The notes beneath the pieces were generated by a model. That model saw only the letters and a list, made by a program, of their open reading frames with translations. It was not told where the DNA came from and ran no database searches. The position numbers were made by a program, and so were the translations under genes. 64,000 nt of DNA from positions 24,730 through 88,729 of the forward strand of contig CALVBA010000002.1 of NCBI GenBank assembly GCA_944325695.1. The letters run 5' to 3'. Source of the DNA: an uncultured Anaeroplasmataceae bacterium (lineage in GTDB: Bacteria > Bacillota_I > Bacilli_A > Acholeplasmatales > Anaeroplasmataceae). Below, in pieces: positions 58,433 to 64,000 of the stretch (the first letter of the stretch is position 1; the number at the start of each line of letters is the position of its first letter).

Positions 58433-58459
58433 GCATCTAATAATTATACAATTAGATGC
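58433..58459 (-). terminator. Hairpin between fusA and tuf
   Basis: Stem GCATCTAAT / ATTAGATGC with a 9-base loop and only a weak T-rich tail; a partial terminator or processing site ahead of the tuf promoter. Confidence 0.45.
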
Positions 58460-58472
58460 CTATCTTACTTAA

Positions 58473-60539
58473 TTAGCTACGTTTTTTAATGATTTCTTCT
58501 GCAATTGATTTTGGTGCAGCTTCATAATGGTCTAATTGCATAATGAAGTTTCCACGTCCTTGAGAGTTAGAACGTAATGCAGTTGCATATCCAAACATTT
58601 CTGCTAGAGGTACTTTTGCACGGATATTCATTGCATTAGCACGAATTTCTTGTGATTCCATACGTCCACGACGGCTAGTAATATCTCCGATTACGTTACC
58701 AACGTATTCTTCTGGAACTGTAACTTCAACATCCATAATTGGTTCTAATAATACAGCTTTACATTTATCTTTACATGCTTTTAAAGCCATAGAAGCAGCG
58801 ATTTTGTATGCCATTTCTGATGAGTCTACATCATGGTAAGATCCATCAAATAATGTACATTTGATATCGATTACAGGATAGTTAGCTAAAATACCATTTG
58901 GTAAAGCTTCTTGTAATCCTTTATCAACAACTGGGATATATTCACGAGGAACTGTTCCTCCAACGATTGCATCAACGAATTCATAACCTTTACCTGGATT
59001 TGGTTCGAATTTAACCCAAACATGTCCATATTGTCCACGTCCTCCAGATTGACGGATGAATTTTCCTTCAACTTCAGCCGCAACAGTAATTGTTTCACGG
59101 TAAGAAACTTGAGGAGCTCCAACATTAGCTTCTACTTTGAATTCGCGGCGTAAACGGTCAACGATGATATCTAAGTGTAATTCACCCATACCAGCAATGA
59201 TAGTTTGTCCTGTTTCAGTATCAGTATAAGTTTTGAAAGTTGGATCTTCTTCAGCTAACTTGATTAAAGCAGCTGTCATCTTATCTTGGTCATTTTTAGT
59301 TTTTGGTTCGATAGCAACGTTGATTACTGGTTCAGGGAATACCATAGATTCTAAGATGAAATCACTTTTTTCACCTACTAAAGTATCTCCTGTTGTAGTA
59401 GATTTAAATCCTACTGCAGCAGCAATATCTCCAGCGTATACTTCTTTAATTTCAATACGGTTGTTAGCATGCATTTGCATGATACGACCTAAACGTTCTT
59501 TTGTTTTCTTAGTTGAGTTTTTAACATAAGAACCACTTTCGATGTGTCCACCGTAAACACGGAAATATGTTAAACGTCCAACAAATGGGTCAGTTACAAC
59601 TTTGAATGCTAAAGCAGCAAATTCTTCATCATCAGATGGTTGTACAATTCTTTCGCTTCCATCTTCTTCGTAACCGATAATTGCAGCTACATCAGTTGGA
59701 GCAGGTAAGTAATCGATAACACCATCTAAAACTAATTTAACACCTTTATTTTTGAAAGCAGTACCACAGAATACTGGGAAGAATTTAACTTCTAATACAG
59801 CTTTACGAATTACTTCTTTAATTTTTTCAGCTGAAACTTCTTCACCTTCAAGGTAAGCCATCATTAATTCTTCATCGAATTCAGCAATTGTTTCAATTAA
59901 TTCAGCACGTTTTAATTGTGCTTCTTCTAATAAATCTGCTGGGATTTCAGTTTCGTTGTAGTTTTCATCTTTAGAATCATCGTAATAGTAAGCTTTCATT
60001 TTTACTAAGTCGATTTGTCCTTGGAAATTATCTTCACTTCCAATAGGCATTTGTACTGCAGCAGCACAAGCTCCTAAACGATCATAGATTGATTTTACAG
60101 CGAATTCAAAATCAGCACCGATTTTATCCATTTTATTTACGAAAACGATACGTGGAACGTTATATTCTGTTGCTTGACGCCAAACAGTTTCAGTTTGAGG
60201 TTCAACCCCTTGAGAACCATCTAATACAGCAACAGCACCGTCTAATACACGTAATGAACGTTGTACTTCCACAGTAAAGTCTACGTGACCTGGAGTATCG
60301 ATAATATTTACACGGTATCCTTTCCATTCAGCAGTAGTTGCAGCTGAAGTGATTGTGATTCCACGTTCTTGTTCTTGAACCATCCAGTCCATTGTAGCTC
60401 CACCATCATGAGTTTCCCCAATTTTGTGGATTTTTCCTGTATGGTAAAGAATACGTTCAGTAGTAGTAGTTTTACCAGCATCGATGTGAGCCATGATACC
60501 GATATTTCTAACTTTATCTAATGATATAGTTCTTGCCAT
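58473..60539 (-). CDS. fusA: Elongation factor G
   Basis: A 688-residue translocation GTPase. G1 [10 protein letters not shown]3 DTPGHVDF, G4 NKMDK, and domains II-V of normal length. Third gene of the str operon. Confidence 0.98.
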   Translation of the reverse strand: MARTISLDKVRNIGIMAHIDAGKTTTTERILYHTGKIHKIGETHDGGATMDWMVQEQERGITITSAATTAEWKGYRVNIIDTPGHVDFTVEVQRSLRVLDGAVAVLDGSQGVEPQTETVWRQATEYNVPRIVFVNKMDKIGADFEFAVKSIYDRLGACAAAVQMPIGSEDNFQGQIDLVKMKAYYYDDSKDENYNETEIPADLLEEAQLKRAELIETIAEFDEELMMAYLEGEEVSAEKIKEVIRKAVLEVKFFPVFCGTAFKNKGVKLVLDGVIDYLPAPTDVAAIIGYEEDGSERIVQPSDDEEFAALAFKVVTDPFVGRLTYFRVYGGHIESGSYVKNSTKKTKERLGRIMQMHANNRIEIKEVYAGDIAAAVGFKSTTTGDTLVGEKSDFILESMVFPEPVINVAIEPKTKNDQDKMTAALIKLAEEDPTFKTYTDTETGQTIIAGMGELHLDIIVDRLRREFKVEANVGAPQVSYRETITVAAEVEGKFIRQSGGRGQYGHVWVKFEPNPGKGYEFVDAIVGGTVPREYIPVVDKGLQEALPNGILANYPVIDIKCTLFDGSYHDVDSSEMAYKIAASMALKACKDKCKAVLLEPIMDVEVTVPEEYVGNVIGDITSRRGRMESQEIRANAMNIRAKVPLAEMFGYATALRSNSQGRGNFIMQLDHYEAAPKSIAEEIIKKRS

Positions 60540-60567
60540 TTTGATTTCTCCTTATATAAATTGAAGA

Positions 60568-61038
60568 TTACCAACGGTAGTGTGCAAAAGCTCTATTAGC
60601 TTCAGCCATTCTATGAGTGTCTTCACGTTTTTTAACAGAAGCACCTGATCCGTTTGCGGCATCCATGATTTCTTTTGCTAATTTTTCTTCCATTGTTTTT
60701 TCATGGCGTAATCTTGAATAGTTGATTAACCATCTTAAACCTAATGTTTGTTTTCTTTCTGGTCTTACTTCAACAGGAACTTGGTAGTTTTGTCCACCAA
60801 TTCTTCTTGAACGAACTTCTAAAACTGGCATGATGTTTTCTAAAGCTTCATTAAAAACTTCGATTGGTTCACGACCAGTAGCTTCTTTAATTCTATCGAA
60901 AGCACCATATAAAATGCTTTGTGCTGTTCCTTTTTTACCATCTAACATGATAGCATTTACTGCTCTAGTTACTAACTTAGAACCATAAATTGGATCTGGC
61001 AATACGTCTCTTTTGGCAATATGTCCTTTACGAGGCAT
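60568..61038 (-). CDS. rpsG: Ribosomal protein S7
   Basis: A 156-residue 30S head protein. Conserved [22 protein letters not shown]-type [16 protein letters not shown] and the C-terminal [10 protein letters not shown]. Confidence 0.98.
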   Translation of the reverse strand: MPRKGHIAKRDVLPDPIYGSKLVTRAVNAIMLDGKKGTAQSILYGAFDRIKEATGREPIEVFNEALENIMPVLEVRSRRIGGQNYQVPVEVRPERKQTLGLRWLINYSRLRHEKTMEEKLAKEIMDAANGSGASVKKREDTHRMAEANRAFAHYRW

Positions 61039-61090
61039 GCGAGTTCCTCCTTTCTTCTACTTCTTAATTTTTTAGATTTTTTAGTTTAGA

Positions 61091-61516
61091 TTATTTTTTA
61101 GTGTTAGCTTTTGGACGTTTAGTACCGTATTTAGAACGAGATTGTAAACGGTTGTTTACACCAGTTGAATCTAAAGTACCACGTACGATATGGTAACGTA
61201 CCCCTGGTAAGTCTTTAACACGTCCACCACGAATTAATACAACACTGTGTTCTTGTAATGTGTGTCCAATTCCTGGGATATATGCTGTTACTTCGATTCC
61301 ATTTGATAAACGAACACGAGCGTATTTACGTAACGCTGAGTTTGGTTTTTTAGGAGTCATAGTTGTAACACGTGTACAAACTCCACGTTTTTGAGGTGAT
61401 GCAAGTTTTGTATATTTCTTTTGAAGAGTATTAAAACCTGTACCTAAAGCTGGAGCTTTTGATTTTGAAGTTTTATCAGTTCTACCTTTGCGAACTAATT
61501 GTTGAATTGTTGGCAT
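61091..61516 (-). CDS. rpsL: Ribosomal protein S12
   Basis: A 141-residue 30S decoding-centre protein. Conserved [15 protein letters not shown] and [12 protein letters not shown]. The Lys of TPKKPNSA and the Lys of GRVKDLPG, at which streptomycin resistance changes occur, are wild-type. First gene of the str operon. Confidence 0.98.
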   Translation of the reverse strand: MPTIQQLVRKGRTDKTSKSKAPALGTGFNTLQKKYTKLASPQKRGVCTRVTTMTPKKPNSALRKYARVRLSNGIEVTAYIPGIGHTLQEHSVVLIRGGRVKDLPGVRYHIVRGTLDSTGVNNRLQSRSKYGTKRPKANTKK

Positions 61517-61539
61517 TTTGTTCTCCTTTCTACCACATA

Positions 61540-61592
61540 GCCTTGTGGTTCATATAACATTTTAAAATTTAAGTTTTGGAAAACCAAAACTA
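61540..61592 (-). promoter_or_regulatory. Hairpins in the str operon leader
   Basis: Two minus-strand stems lie between promoter and rpsL: AGTTTTGG/CCAAAACT with loop TTTT, and ACCACA/TGTGGT just before the ribosome-binding site. They could be sites for ribosomal-protein feedback; no known family is recognised. Confidence 0.4.
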
Positions 61593-61627
61593 TAAATATA
61601 AATGTTGCGATATTTTTCAGCATTATC

Positions 61628-61657
61628 ATTATACATTATTTATAAACATTTTGTCAA
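61628..61657 (-). promoter_or_regulatory. Sigma-A promoter of the str operon
   Basis: Minus strand: perfect -35 TTGACA, 18-base spacer, perfect -10 TATAAT. Confidence 0.88.
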
Positions 61658-61725
61658 TATTTTTTTTATTTTTTTTATTATTCCCATAAAATTACTTTTA
61701 ATTTCTATTTTTGAGAAATTAATTA

Positions 61726-61760
61726 TAAAAAAACTTCGTTTTCATTTTCGAAAACGAAGT
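61726..61760 (-). terminator. Terminator of the MBL-protein unit
   Basis: Minus-strand perfect 11-bp stem ACTTCGTTTTC / GAAAACGAAGT, 6-base loop, then TTTTTTT. Confidence 0.85.
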
Positions 61761-61781
61761 ATTAATTTTTATTTATTGTTT

Positions 61782-62195
61782 TTAAACACGTTTAAAAATC
61801 ACTTTGTATGTTTTTTTAATGTTTTGTTCCTCTAAAAAAGAACGAATATCTTCTAAATTACCATAACCTAAAGATAAAAATCCTCTAAGTAGATATTTGA
61901 TAATCCCTTCACCAGTAAAGTGTTTCTCGTTTGCCATAACTACTTCAATTAATTCATCTTCTGGAAAAGCTAAATTTAATTTTGTGATTTCATCCTTTAC
62001 TGCTTGTGGTAAAATTCTACTGTTTCGCATTTGTAACCCTTTTGTAGAGTTTTCATAATATTCTAAAGGCATTTTATCTCCTAAATCATACTTATCAGCG
62101 ATATTGGCCAAAATTGTTTCATAAAATGCTTGACCATCAAAGCGTTCTTCAAAGATTACATCATCATTAATATCATATCCACTAACTACTAACAT
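61782..62195 (-). CDS. Unknown soluble protein (137 aa)
   Basis: Not recognised. A soluble, acidic protein with mixed helix/strand composition (KMPLEYYENSTKG, LAFPEDELIEVVMA). The start at 62195 (MLVVSGYD) is preceded by GGAAGTGATAAT; a longer frame would run into the upstream gene. It begins 4 bases after the MBL-protein stop, so it is probably co-transcribed. Confidence 0.6.
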   Translation of the reverse strand: MLVVSGYDINDDVIFEERFDGQAFYETILANIADKYDLGDKMPLEYYENSTKGLQMRNSRILPQAVKDEITKLNLAFPEDELIEVVMANEKHFTGEGIIKYLLRGFLSLGYGNLEDIRSFLEEQNIKKTYKVIFKRV

Positions 62196-62199
62196 ATTA

Positions 62200-63564
62200 T
62201 CACTTCCATGCTGCAGGCATTGTTCTACGTGGAATTGCAATGGCTCCTGCTGTGTCTTTTGTAACTAATTTTCCTGTACTGTCAACGTAAACAGTTTCAC
62301 TAAACCATTCAGTATCTTTTAATTTTGTTGTATTGTTAGATCCATACATCGATACTTCTTCACCATTACTACTAATAATAACTGTTCCATTTAACGAACC
62401 TAAATCATCATTTTCTTCATCATAAACTGATGTAACATAAACTTGATCAGTATATTTACTAATACGATCGATGTATTGTTGCGTTGGAAAAGTATTTGCA
62501 TTTTTTTCAGTATATTGTGCCCAAGCACAACATGTAACCACAGAAATCTCTGGTGTAATTAATTCTAATAAAACATCATTTGAAGATGTTTTAGACCCAT
62601 GATGTCCAGCTTTAAATAACACAACATGTCCTAAAATTCCTGGATTTTCTTTATAATATTCCACCATTGCTTCTTCACCTTCAACTTCAAGGTCTCCAGT
62701 TAACAAATAATCATTTTTAACTCCATTTTTAGTGTATGAGAATAATGTCACTACCGAATGATTATTTTCAACTTTTGATAATTCAAAATAGTATTTATTA
62801 TATAAAATTTGGAATTGCATTCCTTCACCTAACTCATAAATGCGTTTCGCTCCATCTGTTTCGTTGAATGCTTGTGCCGCTGTATAAACATTTGTCCCAT
62901 TTGCCTTTAACATTTCTCTAGCTTCTAAATATTCTTTATATATTTCATGAGTTTTTTCAGTTAAAGCAAAATCGATTAATGTTCCAACTTCGTATTGATA
63001 TAAAATACCGTCACGGATACCATTAGAACTATTTCCAACAAAACCAGATATATGATCTATATCGGCATGTGTTGCAATAACATATTCCAATTTTCCGTCA
63101 ATACAATATTGATCTACATACTCTTTAATATATTTAGCTGAACCTTTAAGTGAACCAGCATCAATTAAAATATCATTTTCACCAGCTTTAATATAAATTG
63201 AATCTCCAGAATACTTATTTCCTAATTCTAAAAAATGAATTTGAAACTCATTATGTACCCCTTCATTAACCACAATACTTGATGTGTTATTAGAAGAACT
63301 TGAACTTAAATTAGAGGCATCAAAAATACCAAATTTTAATCCTAAAATTGCTACAATCACAACAATAAAAGCCGATAAAACACCGATGATAATTTTTCTA
63401 AAAATAAAATTATTTTTTGCAGATGATTCAATCCCTAATTCTTTATTTTTTTTATCACAGTAATCATATGCATCATTTTTATTATCAAAAATTTTACTAG
63501 CTCGTTTCGATCCATCTTTTTTTACAGAATACTTACCATTACCATTATCATAAACTTTATACAT
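62200..63564 (-). CDS. DUF2188-membrane anchor-ComEC-like metallo-beta-lactamase fold protein
   Basis: A 454-residue protein: an N-terminal DUF2188-like domain (1-45, YKVYDNGNGKYSVKKDG), a membrane helix (about 53-76), a Ser/Asn-rich linker, and an outside metallo-beta-lactamase domain (about 105-410). The metal motif ATHADIDHISG and a later GHHGSKTSS are as in ComEC and related stand-alone proteins. Could be an extracytoplasmic nuclease or phosphodiesterase; substrate unknown. The start follows AAAGGAAG. Confidence 0.75.
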   Translation of the reverse strand: MYKVYDNGNGKYSVKKDGSKRASKIFDNKNDAYDYCDKKNKELGIESSAKNNFIFRKIIIGVLSAFIVVIVAILGLKFGIFDASNLSSSSSNNTSSIVVNEGVHNEFQIHFLELGNKYSGDSIYIKAGENDILIDAGSLKGSAKYIKEYVDQYCIDGKLEYVIATHADIDHISGFVGNSSNGIRDGILYQYEVGTLIDFALTEKTHEIYKEYLEAREMLKANGTNVYTAAQAFNETDGAKRIYELGEGMQFQILYNKYYFELSKVENNHSVVTLFSYTKNGVKNDYLLTGDLEVEGEEAMVEYYKENPGILGHVVLFKAGHHGSKTSSNDVLLELITPEISVVTCCAWAQYTEKNANTFPTQQYIDRISKYTDQVYVTSVYDEENDDLGSLNGTVIISSNGEEVSMYGSNNTTKLKDTEWFSETVYVDSTGKLVTKDTAGAIAIPRRTMPAAWK

Positions 63565-63596
63565 CTTTTAACTTCCTTTTTTAAATTTACATATCA

Positions 63597-63602
63597 ATTA
63601 TA
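63597..63602 (-). promoter_or_regulatory. Possible -10 of the MBL-protein gene
   Basis: Minus-strand TATAAT about 33 bases before the start; no clear -35. Confidence 0.4.
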
Positions 63603-63670
63603 CAAAAATTTTATAAAAAATAAATCTTTTTTTTTAAATATAATTATAAATAAAATATAATCAAATATTA

Positions 63671-63699
63671 TAAAAAAAGTTTGATACATTGTACCAAAC
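63671..63699 (-). terminator. Terminator after tRNA-Val / rRNA unit
   Basis: Minus-strand stem GTTTGGTAC / GTATCAAAC (one G-U pair that only forms in the minus RNA), loop AAT, then TTTTTTT. Confidence 0.85.
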
Positions 63700-63714
63700 A
63701 AAAATTTTTTTAAC

Positions 63715-63790
63715 TGGTGGAGGTTAACGGACTCGAACCGCTGACCCTCTGCTTGTAAGGCAGATGCTCTACCAACTGAGCTAAACCTCC
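63715..63790 (-). tRNA. tRNA-Val (anticodon TAC)
   Basis: A 76-base minus-strand cloverleaf: acceptor GGAGGTT / AACCTCC, D-loop AGCTCAGTTGGTAGAGC, anticodon loop CTTACAA, T-loop GGTTCGAGTCC, and an encoded CCA end. Confidence 0.95.
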
Positions 63791-63806
63791 ATTTTTATAA
63801 AAGAGA

Positions 63807-63917
63807 AGCCCGGCAACTACCTACTCTCGCTATTGCTAACTACCATCGGCGTTAAAGTGCTTAACTTCTGTGTTCGGGATGGGAACAGGTGTGTCCACTT
63901 CACCATCATCACCAGAT
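63807..63917 (-). rRNA. rrf: 5S ribosomal RNA
   Basis: The minus strand begins TCTGGTGATGATGG and contains the conserved CCGAACACAGAAGTTAAGC and GCCGATGGTAGT and ends GCCGGGC. About 111 bases; the ends are approximate. Confidence 0.93.
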
Positions 63918-63928
63918 TATTATTTAAA

Positions 63929-64000
63929 TGGCGCCCACACTAGGACTCGAACCTAGGACCCCTTGATTAACAGTCAAGTGCTCTAACCAACTGAGCTATG
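63929..64000 (-). tRNA. tRNA-Asn (anticodon GTT), cut by the window end
   Basis: The minus strand shows AGCTCAGTTGGTTAGAGC, anticodon loop CTGTTAA, T-arm TAGGTTCGAGTCCTA and an encoded GCCA end. The first few 5' bases lie beyond the window. Confidence 0.92.

Overview
The window is AT-rich DNA from a low-GC Gram-positive bacterium (Bacillota). TGG encodes Trp and TGA is used as a stop, so the standard bacterial code applies rather than the Mycoplasma code. Sporulation genes (spoIIID, spoIIQ, spoIIR), long stretches of Bacillus-like gene order and a GdpP-L9 fusion point to an endospore former in the Erysipelotrichia / Mollicutes-related part of Bacilli. This placement is inference from gene content. 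A pectin-use locus suggests a gut or plant-matter habitat. Nearly everything from 3.5 kb to the right end is on the minus strand; exceptions are the lipoproteins at the left end, yigZ, a pectinesterase and one small membrane ORF.

Left to right: (1) 0-3.4 kb, two tandem large lipoproteins, the complete one with a parvulin-type PPIase signature. (2) 3.5-8.4 kb, cca-pulA-yhaM, yigZ and spoIIID. (3) 8.4-18.9 kb, a block in Bacillus-like order: rpiB-upp-atpZ-atpI-atpBEFHAGDC as one tightly overlapping transcription unit, then an L15-like-domain membrane protein, ywzB (DUF1146), spoIIQ and spoIIID. The c subunit carries a complete Na+-binding signature. (4) 19-34.6 kb, the pectin locus: a sugar ABC transporter with two paralogous binding proteins, its own ATPase and four small unknown membrane proteins, plus GH28, CE8, CE12 and GH105 enzymes that all lack signal peptides. 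The implied pathway imports esterified oligogalacturonides and takes them apart in the cytoplasm. CcpA-type (cre-like) sites and a long hairpin-rich leader suggest how it is controlled. (5) 34.9-44.6 kb, spoIIR, tsaC, prmC, prfA, dnaB, a gdpP-rplI fusion, rpsF-ssb-rpsR and an atypical orphan response regulator. (6) 44.7-50.9 kb, glmS, galU, glmU, DUF188, pncC and small membrane proteins. (7) 51-57 kb, a cation efflux protein, tatD, an HtrA-like lipoprotein, VanZ-like, glnA and a GDPD. (8) 57-61.5 kb, the str operon rpsL-rpsG-fusA-tuf. (9) 61.8-64 kb, a membrane-anchored ComEC-like beta-lactamase-fold protein, then tRNA-Val, 5S rRNA and a cut tRNA-Asn.

Promoters are striking: twelve genes or operons have a TGnTATAAT extended -10, six of them the identical nonamer TGATATAAT. 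No CRISPR array, insertion sequence or prophage was seen.
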